Below, one piece after another: positions 14,301 to 28,600 of a DNA stretch of 64,000 bases (positions within the stretch are counted from its first letter, which is position 1; each line of letters begins with the position of its first letter). Location: NCBI GenBank assembly GCA_964016885.1, contig OZ024744.1, forward strand, positions 27,360,108-27,424,107, in the 5' to 3' direction. The notes below the pieces were generated by a model, which saw only the letters and a list, made by a program, of their open reading frames with translations, was not told where the DNA came from and did not search any database. Position numbers and translations under genes: made by a program. Origin of the DNA: Eledone cirrhosa (lineage: Eukaryota > Mollusca > Cephalopoda > Octopoda > Eledonidae).

Positions 14301-17300
14301 GGTAATGAGGGAGGTAACCTTAGGGCCAGGGACACCAGACGTCTCCACTGCTACGGCTAGGCATCTCAGTGCATGTGGTGGTAAGAAGGGAGGTAACCTT
14401 AGGGCCAGGGACACCAGAAGTCTCCACTGCTACGGCTAGGCATCTCAGTGCATGTGGTGGTAAGAAGGGAGGTAAACTTAGGGCCAGGGACACCAGAAGT
14501 TTCCACTGTTACGGCTAGGCATGTCAGTGCATGTGGTGGTAAGAAGTGAGGTAACCTTAGGTCCAAGGACACCAGAAGTCTCCACTGTTACGGCTAGGCA
14601 TCTCAGTGCATGTGGTGGTAAGAAGGGAGGTAATCTTAGGGCCAGGGACACCAGAAGTCTCCAGTGTTACGGCTAGGCATCTCAGTGCATGTGGTGGTAA
14701 GAAGGGAGGTAACCTTAGGGCCAAGGAGACCAGAAGTCTCCACAGCTACGGCTAGGCATCTCAGTGCATGTGGTGGTAAGAAGGGAGGTAACCTTAGGGC
14801 CAAGGACACCAAAAGTCTCCACTGCTACGGCTAGGCATCTCAGTGCATGTGGTGGTAAGAAGGGAGGTAACCTTAGGGCCAGGGACACCAGAAGACTCCA
14901 CTGTTACGGCTAGGCATCTCAGTGCATGTGGTGGTAAAGAGGGAGGTAACCTTAGGGCCAGGGACACCAGAAGTCTCCACTGCTACGGCTAGGCATCTCA
15001 GTGCATGTGGTGGTAAGAAGGGAGGTAAACCTAGGGCCAGGGACACAAGAAGTTTCCACTGTTACGGCTAGGCATGTCAGTGCATGTGGTGGTAAGAAGG
15101 GAGGTAACCTTAGGTCCAAGGATACCAGAAGTCTCCACTGTTACGGCTAGGCATCTCAGTGCATGTGGTGGTAAGGAGGGAGGTAACCTTAGGGCCAGGG
15201 ACACCGGAAGACTCCACTACTACGGCTAGGCATCTCAGTGCATGTGGTGGTAAGAAAGGAGGTATCCTTAGGGCCAGGGACACCAGAAGTCTCCACTATT
15301 ACGGCTTGGCATGTCCGTGCATGTGGTGGTAAGGAGGGAGGTAACCTTAGGGCCAGGGATACCAGAAGTCTCCACTGTTACGGCTAGGCATCTCAGTGCA
15401 TTTGGTGGTAAGAATGGAGGTAACCTTAAGGCCAGGGACACCGAAGTCTCCACTGTTACGGCTAGGCATGTCAGTGCATGTGGTGGTAATGAGGGAGGTA
15501 ACCTTAGGGCCAGGGACACCAGAAGTCTCCACTGTTACGGCTAGGCATGTCAGTGCATGTGGTGGTAAGAAGCGAGGTAACCTTAGGGCCAGGGACACCA
15601 GAAGTGTCCACTGCTACGGCTAGGCATCTCAGTGCATGTGGTGGTAAGAAAGGAGGTAACCTTAGGGCCAGGGACACCAGAAGTCTCCACTGTTAAGGCT
15701 TGGCATCTCAGTGCATGTGGTGGTAAGAAGGGAGGTAACCTTAAGGCCAGGGACACCAGAAGTCTCCAGTGTTACGGCTAGGCATCTCAGTGCATGTGGT
15801 GGTAAGAAGGGAGGTAACCTTAGGGCCAAGAAGATCAGAAGTCTCCACAGCTACGGCTCGGCATCTCAGTGCATGTGGTGGTAAGAAGGGAGGTAACCTT
15901 AGGGACAGGGACACCAGAATTCTCCACTGCTACGGCTAGGCATCTCAGTGCATGTGGTGGTAAGACGGGAGGGAACCTTAGGGCCAGGGACACCAGAAGT
16001 CTCCACTGTTACGGCTAGGCATCTCAGTGCATGTGGTGGTAAGAAGGGAGGGAACCTTAGGGCCAGGCACATCAGAAGTCTCCACTGCTACGGCTAGGCA
16101 TCTCAGTGCATGTGGTGGTAAGAAGGGAGGTAACCTTAGGGCCAAGGACACCAAAAGTATCCACTGCTACGGCTAGGCATCTCAGTGCATGTGGTGGTAA
16201 GAAGGGAGGTAACCTTAGGGCCAGGGACACCAGAAGACTCCACTGTTGCGCTAGGCATCTCAGTGCATGTGGTGGTAAAGAGGGAGGTAACCTTAGGGCC
16301 AGGGACACCAGAAGTTCCACTGTTACGGCTAGGCATCTCAGTGCATGTGGTGGTAAAGAGGGAGGTAACCTTAGGGCCAGGGACACCAGAAGTTCCACTG
16401 CTACGGCTAGGCATCTCAGTGCATGTGGTGGTAAGAGGGAGGTAACCTTAGGGCCAAGGACACCAGAAGTCTCCACTGTTACGGCTAGGCATGTCAGTGC
16501 ATGTGGTGGTAAGAAGGGAGGGAACCTTAGGGCCAGGGACACCAGAAGTCTCCACTGTTACGGCTAGGCATCTCAGTGCATGTGGTGGTAAGAAGGGAGG
16601 GAACCTTAGGGCCAGGCACACCATAAGTCTCCACTGCTACGGCTAGGCATCTCAGTGCATGTGGTGGTAAGAAAGGAGGTAACCTTAGGGCCAGGGACAC
16701 CAGAAGACTCCACTGTACGGCTTGGCATGTCAGTGCATGTGGTGGTAAGGAGGGAGGTAACCTTAGGGCCAGGGACACCAGAAGTCTCCACTGTTACGGC
16801 TAGGCATGTCAGTGCATGTGGTGGTAAGAAGGGAGGTAACCTTAGGGCCAGGGACACCAGAAGTGTCCACTGCTACGGCTAGGCATCTCAGTGCATGTGG
16901 TGGTAAGAAGGGAGGTAACCTTAGGGCCAGGGACACCAGAAGTCTCCAGTGTTACGGCTAGGCATCTCAGTGCATGTGGTGGTAAGAAAGGAGGTAACCT
17001 TAGGGACAAGGAGAACAGAAGTGTCCACAGCTACGGCTAGGCATCTCAGTGCATGTGGTGGTAAGAAGGGAGGTAACCTTATGGCCAAGGACACCAAAAG
17101 TCTCCACTGCTACGGCTAGGCATCTCAGTGCATGTGGTGGTAAGAAGGGAGGTAACCTTAGGGCCAGGGACACCAGAAGACTCCACTGTTACGGCTAGGC
17201 ATCTCAGTGCATGTGGTGGTAAAGAGGGAGGTAACCTTAGGGCCAGGGACACCAGACGTCTCCACTGCTAGGGCTAGGCATCTCAGTGCATGTGGTGGTA

Positions 17301-17436
17301 AGAAGGGAGGTAACCTTAGGGCCAGGGACACCAGAAGTCTCCACTGTTACGGCTAGGCATGTCAGTGCATGTGGTGGTAAGAATGGAGGTAACCTTAGGT
17401 CCAAGGACACCAGAAGTCTCCACTGTTACGGCTACG
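7500..17436. repeat. Tandem 4968-bp higher-order repeat (63 monomers x 2)
   Basis: Copy 1 spans about 7500-12467 and copy 2 about 12468-17436. Every rare variant I followed in copy 1 reappears 4968 bp later: CACCGGAAG at about 8105/13073, CATGTCCGTG at about 8212/13180, GTTGCGCTAGG at about 9147/14115 and CTGCTAGGGCTAGG at about 12297/17265. Only a few single-base differences were noted, such as GTGGTGGAAAG and AAGAAGATCAG variants. The left boundary is TAATCTTAGGG at 7531/12502. The right boundary is CTACGCATC, followed by GGTGGTAAG in one copy and GTGATAAGG in the other. The last part of each copy also contains the 2130-bp repeat. Confidence 0.85.
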
Positions 17437-17994
17437 CATCTCAGTGCATGTGGTGATAAGGAGGGAGGTAACCTTAGGGCCAGGGACACCAGAAGACTCC
17501 ACTGCTACGGCTAGGCATCTCAGTGCATGTGGTGATAAGAAGGGAGGTAACCTTAGGGCCAAGGACACCAGAAGTCTCCACTGTTACGGCTAGGCATGTC
17601 AGTGCATGTGGTGGTAAGAAGGGAGGGAACCTTAGGGCCAGGGACACCAGAAGTCTCCACTGTTACGGCTAGGCATCTCAGTGCATCTGGTGGTAAGAAG
17701 GGAGGGAACCTTAGGGCCAGGCACACCAGAAGTCTCCACTGCTACGGCTAGGCATCTCAGTGCATGTGGTGGTAAGAAAGGAGGTAACCTTAGGGCCAGG
17801 GACACCAGAAGTCTCCACTGTTAAGGCTTGGCATGTCAGTGCATGTGGTGGTAAGGAGGGAGGTAACCTTAGGGCCAAGGATACCAGAAGTCTCCACTGT
17901 TACGGCTAGGCATCTCAGTGCATTTGGTGGTAAGAAGGGAGGTAACCTTAAGGCCAGGGACACCAGAAGTCTCCACTGTTATGGCTAGGCATGT

Positions 17995-20900
17995 CAGTGC
18001 ATGTGGTGGTAAGGAGGGAGGTAACCTTAGGGCCAGGGACACCAGAAGTCTCCACTGTTACGGCTAGGCATGTCAGTGCATGTGGTAGTAAGAAGGGAGG
18101 TAACCTTAGGGCCAGGGACACCAGAAGTGTCCACTGCTACGGCTAGGCATCTCAGTGCATGTGGTGGTAAGAAGGGGGGTAAACTTAGGGCCAGGGACAC
18201 CAGAAGTCTCCAGTGTTACGGCTAGGCATCTCAGTGCATGTGGTGGTAAGAAGGGAGGTAACCTTAGGGCAAAGGAGACCAGAAGTCTCCACAGCTACGG
18301 CTAGGCATCTCAGTGCATGTGGTGGTAAGAAGGGAGGTAAAATTAGGGCCAAGGACACCAGAAGTCTCCACTGCTACGGCTAGGCATCTCAGTGCATGTG
18401 ATGGTAAGAAGGGAAGGAACCATAGGGCCAGGGACACCAGAAGTCTCCACTGTTACGGCTAGGCATCTCAGTGCATGTGGTGGTAAGAAGGGAGGGAACC
18501 TTAGCGCTAGGGACACCAGAAGTCTCCACTGTTACGGCTAGGCATCTCAGTGCATGTGGTGGTAAGAAGGGAGGGAACCTTAGGGCCAGGCACATCAGAA
18601 GTCTCCACTGCTACGGCTAGGCATCTCAGTGCATGTGGTGGTAAGAAAGGGAGGTAACCTTAGGGCCAGGGACACCAGAAGTCTCCACTGCTACGGCTAG
18701 GCATCTGAGTGCATGTGGTGTCAAGAAAGGAGGTAACCTTAGGGCCAAGGACACCAGAAGTCTCCACTGCTACGGCTAGGCATCTCAGTGCATGTGGTGG
18801 TAAGAGGGAGGTAACCTTAGGGCCAGGGACACCAGAAGTCTCCACTGCTACGGCTAGGCATCTCAGTGCATGTGGTGGTAAAGAGGGAGGTAACCTTAGG
18901 GCCAGGGACACCAGACGTCTCCACTGCTACGGCTAGGCATCTCAGTGCATGTGGTGGTAAGAAGGGAGGTAACCTTAGGGCCAGGGACACCAGAAGTCTC
19001 CACTGCTACGGCTATGCATCTCAGTGCATGTGGTGGTAAGAAGGGAGGTAAACTTAGGGCCAGGGACACCAGAAGTCTCCACTGTTACGGCTAGGCATGT
19101 CAGTGCATGTGGTGGTAAGAAGGGAGGTAACCTTAGGGCCAGGGACACCACAAGTCTCCACTGTTACGGCTAGGCATCTCAGTGCATGTGGTGGTAAGAA
19201 GGGAGGTAACCTTAGGTCCAAGGACACCAGAAGTCTCCACTCTTACGGCTAGGCATCTCAGTGCATGTGGTGGTAAGGAGGGAGGTAACCTTAGGGCCAG
19301 GGACACCAGAAGACTCCACTGCTACGGCTAGGCATCTCAGTGCATGTGGTGGTAAGAAGGGAGGTAACCTTAGGGCCAAGGACACCAGAAGTCTCCACTG
19401 TTACGTCTAGGCATGTCAGTGCATGTGGTGGTAAGAAGGGAGGGAACCTTAAGGCCAGGGACACCAGAAGTCTCCACTGCTACGGCTAGGCATGTCAGTG
19501 CATGTGGTGGTAAAGAGGGAGGTAACCTTAGGGCCAGGGACACCAGAAGTCTCCACTGTTACGGCTAGGCATGTCAGTGCATGTGGTGGTAAGAAGCGAG
19601 GTAACCTTAGGGCCAGGGACACCAGAAGTGTCCACTGCTACGGCTAGGCATCTCAGTGCATGTGGTGGTAAGAAGGGAGGTAGCCTTAAGGCCAGGGACA
19701 CCAGAAGTCTCCAGTGTTACGGCTAGGCATCTCAGTGCATGTGGTGGTAAGAAGGGAGGTAAGCTTAGGGCCAAGGAGATCAGAAGTCTCCACAGCTACG
19801 GCTAGGCATCTCAGTGCATGTGGTGGTAAGAAGGGAGGTAACCTCAGGGCCAAGGACACCAGAAGTCTCCACTGCTACGGCTAGGCATCTCAGTGCATGT
19901 GGTGGTAAGAGGGAGGTAACCTTAGGGCCAGGGACACCAGAAGTCTCCACTGCTACGGCTAGGCATCTCAGTGCATGTAGTGGTAAAGAGGGAGGTAACC
20001 TTAGGGCCAGGGACACCAGACGTCTCCACTGCTACGGCTAGGGATCTCAGTGCATGTGGTGGTAAGAAGGGAGGTAACCTTAGGGCCAGGGACACCAGAA
20101 GTCTCCACTGCTACGGCTAGGCATCTCAGTGCATGTGGTGGTAAGAAGGGAGGTAACCTTAGGGCCAGGGACACCAGAAGTCTCCACTGCTACGGCTAGG
20201 CATCTCAGTGCATGTGGTGGTAAGAAGGGAGGTAACCTTAGGGCCAGGGACACCAGAAGTTTCCACTGTTACGGCTATGCATCTCAGTGCATGTGGTGGT
20301 AAGAAGGGAGGTAACCTTAGGGCCAGGGACACCAGAAGTCTCCACTGCTACGGCTAGGCATCTCAGTGCATGTGGTGGTAAGAAGGGAGGTAACCTTAGG
20401 GCCAGGGACACCAGAAGTTTCCACTGTTACGGCTATGCATCTCAGTGCATGTGGTGGTAAGAAGGGAGGTAACCTTAGGGCCAGGGACACCAGAAGTCTC
20501 CACTGCTACAGCTAGGCATGTCAGTGCATGTGGTGGTAAGAATGGAGGTAACCTTAGGGCCAGGGACACCAGAAGTCTCCACTGTTACGGCTAGGCATCT
20601 CAGTGCATGTGGTGGTAAGAAGGGAGGTAACCTTAGTGCCAAGGACACCAGAAGTGTCCACTGTTACGGCTAGGCATCTCAGTGGATGTGGTGGTAAGAA
20701 GGGAGGTAACCTTAGGGCCAGGGACAGCAGAAGTCTCCACTGTTACGGCTAGGCATGTCAGTGCATGTGGTGGTAAGAATGGAGGTAACCTTAGGGCCAG
20801 GGACACCAGAAGTCTCCACTGTTAAGGCTAGGCATCTCAGTGCATGTGGTGGTAAGAATGGAGGTAACCTTAGGGCCAGGGACACCAGAAGTCTCCACTG

Positions 20901-23900
20901 TTAAGGCTAGGCATCTCAGTGCATGTGGTGGTAAGAATGGAGGTAACCTTAGGGCCAGGGACACCAGAAGTCTCCACTGTTAAGGCTAGGCATCTCAGTG
21001 CATGTGGTGGTAAGAAGGGAGGTAACCTTAGGGCCAGGGACACCAGAAGTCTCCACTGCTACGGCTAGGCATGTCAGTGCATGTGGTGGTAAGAAGGGAG
21101 GTAACCTTAGGTCCAAGGACACCAGAAGTCTCCACTGTTACGGCTACGCATCTCAGTGCATGTGGTGATAAGGAGGGAGGTAACCTTAGGGCCAGGGACA
21201 CCAGAAGACTCCACTGCTACGGCTAGGCATCTCAGTGCATGTGGTGGTAAGAAGGGAGGTAACCTTAGGGCCAAGGACACCAGAAGTCTCCACTGTTACG
21301 GCTAGGCATGTCAGTGCATGTGGTGGTAAGAAGGGAGGGAACCTTAGGGCCAGGGACACCAGAAGTCTCCACTGTTACAGCTAGGCATCTCAGTGCATCT
21401 GGTGGTATGAAGGGAAGGAACCTTAGGGCCAGGCACACCAGAAGTCTCCACTGCTACGGCTAGGCATCTCAGTGCATGTGGTGGTAAGAAAGGAGGTAAC
21501 CTTAGGGCCAGGGACACCAGAAGTCTCCACTGTTAAGGCTTGGCATGTCAGTGCATGTGGTGGTAAGGAGGGAGGTAACCTTAGGGCCAAGGATACCAGA
21601 AGTCTCCACTGTTACGGCTAGGCATCTCAGTGCATTTGGTGGTAAGAAGGGAGGTAACTTTAAGGCCAGGGACACCAGAAGTCTCCACTGTTACGGCTAG
21701 GCATCTCAGTGCATGTGGTGGTAAGAAGGGAGGTAACCTTAGGGCCAAGGACACCAGAAGTCTCCACTGTTACGGCTAGGCATATCAGTGCATGTGGTGG
21801 TAAGAAGGGAGGGAACCTTAGGGCCAGGGACACCAGAAGTCTCCACTGTTACAGCTAGGCATCTCAGTGCATCTGGTGGTAAGAAGGGAGGTAACCTTAG
21901 GGCCAGGCACACCAGAAGTCTCCACTGCTACGGCTAGGCATCTCAGTGCATGTGGTGGTAAGAAAGGAGGTAACCTTAGGGCCAGGGACACCAGAAGTCT
22001 CCACTGTTAAGGCTTGGCATGTCAGTGCATGTGGTGGTAAGGAGGGAGGTAACCTTAGGGCCAGGGACACCAGAAGTTTCCACTGTTACGGCTATGCATC
22101 TCAGTGCATGTGGTGGTAAGAAGGGAGGTAACCTTAGGGCCAGGGACACCAGAAGTTTCCACTGTTACGGCTATGCATCTCAGTGCATGTGGTGGTAAGA
22201 AGGGAGGTAACCTTAGGGCCAGGGACACCAGAAGTCTCCACTGCTACGGCTAGGCATGTCAGTGCATGTGGTGGTAAGAATGGAGGTAACCTTAGGGCCA
22301 GGGACACCAGAAGTCTCCACTGTTACGGCTAGGCATCTCAGTGCATGTGGTGGTAAGAAGGGAGGTAACCTTAGTGCCAAGGATACCAGAAGTGTCCACT
22401 GTTACGGCTAGGCATCTCAGTGGATGTGGTGGTAAGAAGGGAGGTAACCTTAGGGCCAGGGACAGCAGAAGTCTCCACTGTTACGGCTAGGCATGTCAGT
22501 GCATGTGGTGGTAAGAATGGAGGTAACCTTAGGGCCAGGGACACCAGAAGTCTCCACTGTTAAGGCTAGGCATCTCAGTGCATGTGGTGGTAAGAATGGA
22601 GGTAACCTTAGGGCCAGGGACACCAGAAGTCTCCACTGTTAAGGCTATGCATCTCAGTGCATGTGGTGGTAAGAATGGAGGTAACCTTAGGGCCAGGGTC
22701 ACCAGAAGTCTCCACTGTTAAGGCTAGGCATCTCAGTGCATGTGGTGGTAAGAAGGGAGGTAACCTTAGGGCCAGGGACACCAGAAGTCTCCACTGCTAC
22801 GGCTAGGCATGTCAGTGCATGTGGTGGTAAGAAAGGAGGTAACCTTAGGTCCAAGGACACCAGAAGTCTCCACTGTTACGGCTACGCATCTCAGTGCATG
22901 TGGTGATAAGGAGGGAGGTAACCTTAGGGCCAGGGACACCAGAAGACTCCACTGCTACGGCTAGGCATCTCAGTGCATGTGGTGGTAAGTAGGGAGGTAA
23001 CCTTAGGGCCAAGGACACCAGAAGTCTCCACTGTTACGGCTAGGCATGTCAGTGCATCTGGTGGTATGAAGGGAGGGAACCTTAGGGCCAGGCACACCAG
23101 AAGTCTCCACTGCTACGGCTAGGCATCTCAGTGCATGTGGTGGTAAGAAAGGAGGTAACCTTAGGGCCAGGGACACCAGAAGTCTCCACTGTTAAGGCTT
23201 GGCATGTCAGTGCATGTGGTGGTAAGGAGGGAGGTAACCTTAGGGCCAAGGATACCAGAAGTCTCCACTGTTACGGCTAGGCATCTCAGTGCATTTGGTG
23301 GTAAGAAGGGAGGTAACCTTAAGGCCAGGGACACCAGAAGTCTCCACTGTTACGGCTAGGCATCTCAGTGCATGTGGTGGTAAGAAGGGAGGTAACCTTA
23401 GGGCCAAGGACACCAGAAGTCTCCACTGTTACGGCTAGGCATATCAGTGCATGTGGTGGTAAGAAGGGAGGGAACCTTAGGGCCAGGGACACCAGAAGTC
23501 TCCACTGTTACAGCTAGGCATCTCAGTGCATCTGGTGGTAAGAAGGGAGGTAACCTTAGGGCCAGGCACACCAGAAGTCTCCACTGCTACGGCTAGGCAT
23601 CTCAGTGCATGTGGTGGTAAGAAAGGAGGTAACCTTAGGGCCAGGGACACCAGAAGTCTTCACTGTTAAGGCTTGGCATGTCAGTGCATGTGGTGGTAAG
23701 GAGGGAGGTAACCTTAGGGCCAGGGACACCAGAAGTCTCCACTGTTAAGTCTTGGCATGTCAGTGCATGTGGTGGTAAGGAGGGAGGTAACCTTAGGGCC
23801 AGGGACACCAGAAGTCTCCACTGTTACGGCTAGGCATGTCAGTGCATGTGGTGGTAAGAAGGGAGGTAACCTTAGGGCCAGGGACACCAGAAGTGTCCAC

Positions 23901-25180
23901 TGCTACGGCTAGGCATCTCAGTGCATGTGGTGGTAAGAAGGGGGGTAACCTTAGGGCCAGGGACACCAGAAGTCTCCAGTGTTACGGCTAGGCATCTCAG
24001 TGCATGTGGTGGTAAGAAGGGAGGTAACCTTAGGGCCAAGGAGACCAGAAGTCTCCACAGCTACGGCTAGGCATCTCAGTGCATGTGGTGGTAAGAAGGG
24101 AGGTAACCTTAGGGCCAAGGACACCAGAAGTCTCCACTGCTACGGCTAGGCATCTCAGTGCATGTGATGTTAAGAAGGGAAGGAACCTTAGGGCCAGGGA
24201 CACCAGAAGTCTCCACTGTTACGGCTAGGCATCTCAGTGCATGTGGTGGTAAGAAGGGAGGGAACCTTAGGGCCAGGGACACCAGAAGTCTCCACTGTTA
24301 CGGCTAGGCATCTCAGTGCATGTGGTGGTAAGAAGGGAGGGAACCTTAGGGCCAGGCACATCAGAAGTCTCCACTGCTACGGCTAGGCATCTCAGTGCAT
24401 GTGGTGGTAAGAAAGGGAGGTAACCTTAGGGCCAGGGACACGAGAAGTCTCCACTGCTACGGCTAGGCATCTGAGTGCATGTGGTGTCAAGAAAGGAGGT
24501 AACCTTAGGGCCAAGGACACCAGAAGTCTCCACTGCTACGGCTAGGCATCTCAGTGCATGTGGTGGTAAGAGGGAGGTAAACTTAGGGCCAGGGACACCA
24601 GAAGTCTCCACTGCTACGGCTAGGCATCTCAGTGCATGTGGTGGTAAAGAGGGAGGTAACCTTAGGGCCAGGGACACCAGACGTCTCCACTGCTACGGCT
24701 AGGCATCTCAGTGCATGTGGTGGTAAGAAGGGAGGTAACCTTAGGGCCAGGGACACCAGAAGTCTCCACTGCTACGGCTATGCATCTCAGTGCATGTGGT
24801 GGTAAGAAGGGAGGTAAACTTAGGGCCAGGGACACCAGAAGTCTCCACTGTTACGGCTAGGCCTGTCAGTGCATGTGGTGGTAAGAAGGGAGGTAACCTT
24901 AGGTCCAAGGACACAAGAAGTCTCCACTCTTACGGCTAGGCATCTCAGTGCATGTGGTGGTAAGGAGGGAGGTAACCTTAGGGCCAGGGACACCAGAAGA
25001 CTCCACTGCTACGGCTAGGCATCTCAGTGCATGTTGTGGTAAGAGGGGAGGTAACCTTAGGGCCAAGGACACCAGAAGTCTCCACTGTTACGGCTAGGCA
25101 TGTCAGTGCATGTGGTGGTAAGAAGGGAGGGAACCTTAAGGCCAGGGACACCAGAAGTCTCCACCGTTATGGCTAGGCAT
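17995..25180. repeat. Dispersed duplication within the satellite (spacing 5766, then 5687 bp)
   Basis: About 17995-19490 recurs at about 23761-25180. Markers shared in order are GTGATGGTAAG/GTGATGTTAAG at 18399/24165, GAGTGCATGTGGTGTCAAG at 18709/24475, GTAAGAGGGAGG and GACACCAGACGTC. The spacing is 5766 bp (73 monomers) until about 19110. There copy 1 has one extra monomer and the spacing drops to 5687 bp. This shows single-monomer indels after the block duplication. Confidence 0.7.
20436..23700. repeat. 22-monomer duplication (1738 bp, later 1659 bp) in the satellite
   Basis: From about 20436, the run of markers CTATGCATC, GTGGATGTGG, GGGACAGCAG, a series of AAGAATGGAGG units with TTAAGGCTAGG, and CTACGCATC with GTGATAAGG is repeated 1738 bp (22 x 79) downstream. 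After about 21380/23050 the offset becomes 1659 bp (21 x 79), so the second copy lost one monomer. The GAATGGAGG/TTAAGGC units are themselves locally triplicated in each copy. Confidence 0.7.
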
Positions 25181-25293
25181 CTCAGTGCATGTGGTGGTAA
25201 GAAGGGAGGGAACCTTAGGGCCAGGCACACCAGAAGTCTCCACTGCTACGGCTAGGCATCTCAGTGCATGTGGTGGTAAGAAAGGAGGTAACC

Positions 25294-25650
25294 TTAGGGC
25301 CAGGGACACCAGAAGTCTCCACTATTACGGCTTGGCATGTCAGTGCATGTGGTGGTAAGGAGGGAGGTAACCTTAGGGCCAGGGATACCAGAAGTCTCCA
25401 CTGTTACGGCTAGGCATCTCAGTGCATTTGGTGGTAAGAAGGGAGGTAACCTTAAGGCCAGGGACACCGAAGTCTCCACTGTTACGGCTAGGCATGTCAG
25501 TGCATGTGGTGGTAAAGAGGGAGGTAACCTTAGGGCCAGGGACACCAGAAGACTCCACTGTTACGGCTAGGCATGTCAGTGCATGTGGTGGTAAGAAGCG
25601 AGGTAACCTTAGGGCCAGGGACACCAGAAGTGTCCACTGCTACGGCTAGG
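25294..25650. repeat. Fifth copy of a marker block otherwise confined to 8.1-15.6 kb
   Basis: The block with GACACCGAAGTC, GTGCATTTGG and GAAGCGAGG is found at about 8170, 10300, 13138 and 15268 and again here. This copy is more diverged from the other four. It links the right part of the array to the 4968-bp higher-order repeat and implies an older shared source. Confidence 0.6.
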
Positions 25651-28600
25651 CATCTCAGTGCATGTGGTGGTAAGAAGGGAGGTAACATTAAGGCCAGGGA
25701 CACCAGAAGTCTCCAGTGTTACGGCTAGGCATCTCAGTGCATGTGGTGGTAAGAAGGGAGGTAACCTTAGGGCCAAGGAGACCAGAAGTCTCCACTGCTA
25801 CGGCTAGGCATCTCAGTGCATGTGGTGGTAAGAGGGAGGTAAACTTAGGGCCAGGGACACCAGAAGTCTCCACTGCTACGGCTAGGCATCTCAGTGCATG
25901 TGGTGGTAAAGAGGGAGGTAACCTTAGGGCCAGGGACACCAGACGTCTCCACTGCTACGGCTAGGCATCTCAGTGCATGTGGTGGTAAGAAGGGAAGAAA
26001 CCTTAGGGCCAGGGACACCAGAATTCTCCACTGTTACGGCTAGGCATCTCAGTGCATGTGGTGGTAAGAAGGGAGGGAACCTTAGGGCCAGGGACACCAG
26101 AAGTCTCCAGTGTTACGGCTAGGCATCTCAGTGCATGTGGTGGTAAGAAGGGAAGTAACCTTAGGGCCAAGGACACCAGAAGTCTCCAGTGTTACGGCTA
26201 GGCATCTCAGTGCATGTGGTGGTAAGAAGGGAAGAAACCTTAGGGCCAGGGACACCAGAATTCTCCACTGTTACGGCTAGGCATCTCAGTGCATGTGGTG
26301 GTAAGAAGGGAGGGAACCTTAGGGCCAGGGACACCAGAAGTCTCCAGTGTTACGGCTAGGCATCTCAGTGCATGTTGTGGTAAGAAGGGAAGTAACCTTA
26401 GGGCCAAGGACACCAGAAGTCTCCACTGTTACGGCTAGGCATCTCAGTTCATGTGGTGGTAAGAAGGGAGGGACCTTAGGGCCAGGCACATCAGAAGTCT
26501 CTACTGCTACGGCTAGGCATCTCAGTGCATGTGGTGGTAAGAAAGGAGGTAACCTTAGGTCCAGAGACACCAGAAGTCTCCACTGTTACGGCTAGGCATC
26601 TCAGTGCATGTGGTGGTAAGAAGGGAGGTAACCTTAGGGCCAGGGACACCAGAAGTCTCCACTGCTACGGCTAGGCATCTCAGTGCATGTGGTGGTAAGA
26701 AGGGAGGTAACCTTAGGCCCAGGGACACCAGAAGTCTCCACTGCTACGGCTCGGCATCTCAGTTCATGTGGTGGTAAGAAGGGAGGTAACCTTAGGGCCA
26801 AGGACACCAGAAGTCTCCACTGCTACGGCTAAGCATCTCAGTGCATGTGGTGGTAAGAGGGAGGTAACCTTAGGGCCAGGGACACCAGAAGTCTCCACTG
26901 TTAAGGCTTGGCATCTCAGTGCATGTGGTGGTAAAGAGGGAGGTAACCTTAGGGCCAGGGACACCAGAAGTGTCCACTGCTACGGCTAGGCATCTCAGTG
27001 CATGTGGTGGTAAGAAGGGAGGTAACCTTAGGGCCAAGGAGACCAGAAGTCTCCACAGCTACGGCTAGGCATCTCAGTGCATGTGGTGGTAAGAAGGGAG
27101 GTAACCTTAGGGCCAAGGACACCAGAAGTCTCCACTGCTACGGCTAGGCATCTCAGTGCATGTGGTGGTAAGAAGGGAAGAAACCTTAGGGCCAGGGACA
27201 CCAGAATTCTCCACTGTTACGGCTAGGCATCTCAGTGCATGTGGTGGTAAGAAGGGAGGGAACCTTAGGGCCAGGGACACCAGAAGTCTCCACTGTTACG
27301 GCTAGACATCTCAGTGCATGTGGTGGTAAGAAGGGAGGTAACCTTAGGGCCAGGGACAGCAGAAGTCTCCACTGCTACGGCTAGGCATCTCAGTGCATGT
27401 GGTGGTAAGAAGGGAGGTAACCTTAGGGCCAGGGACACCAGAAGTTTACACTGTTACGGCTAGGCATATCAGTGCATGTGGTGGTAAGAAGGAGGTAACC
27501 TTAGGGCCAGGGACACCAGAAGACTCCACTGTTACGGCTAGGCATCTCAGTGCATGTGGTGGTAAGAACGGAGGTAACCTTAGGGCCAGGGACACCAGAA
27601 GTCTCCACTGTTACGGCTAGGCATCTCACTTCATGTGGTGGTAAGAAGGGAGGTAACCTTAGGGCCAAGGACACCAGAAGTCTCCACTGCTACGGCTAGG
27701 CATCTCAGTGCATGTGGTGGTAAGAAGGGAGGTAAACTTAGGGCCAGGGACACCAGAAGACTCCACTGTTACGGCTAGGCATCTCAGTGCATGTGGTGGT
27801 AAAGAGGGAGGTAAGCTTAGGGCCAGGGACACCAGACGTCTCCACTGCTACGGCTAGGCATCTCAGTGCATGTGGTGGTAAGAAGGGAGGTAAACCTAGG
27901 GCCAGGGACACCAGAAGTCTCCACTGTTACGGCTAGGCATGTCAGTGCATGTGGTGGTAAGCAGGGAGGTAACCTTAGGTCCAGGGACACCTGAAGTCTC
28001 CACTGTTACGGCTAGTCATCTCAGTGCATGTAGTGGTAAGAAGGGAGGTAACCTTAGGTCCAAGGACACAAGAAGTCTCCACTGTTACGGCTAGGCATCT
28101 CAGTGCATGTGGTGGTAAGAAGGGAGGTAACCTTAGGGCCAGGGACACCAGACGTCTCCACTGCTACGGCTAGGCATCTCAGTGCATGTGGTGGTAAGAA
28201 GGGAGGTAACCTTAGGGCGAAGGATACCAGAAGTCTCCACTGTTACGGCTAGGCATCTCAGTGCATGTGGTGGTAAGAAGGAAGTAACCTTAGGGCCAGG
28301 GACACCAGAAGTCTCCACTATTACGGCTTGGCATGTCAGTGCATGTGGTGGTAAGGAGGGAGGTAACTTTAGGGCCAAGGATACCAGAAGTCTCCACTGT
28401 TACGGCTAGGCATCTCAGTGCATGTGGTGGTAAGAAGGGAGGTAACCTTAAGGCCAGGGACACCAGAAGTCTCCACTGTTACGGCTAGGCATGTCAGTGC
28501 ATGTGGTGGTAAAGAGGGAGGTAACCTTAGAGCCAGGGACACCAGAAGTCTCCACTGTTACGGCTAGGCATGTCAGTGCATGTGGTGGTAAGAAGGGAGG

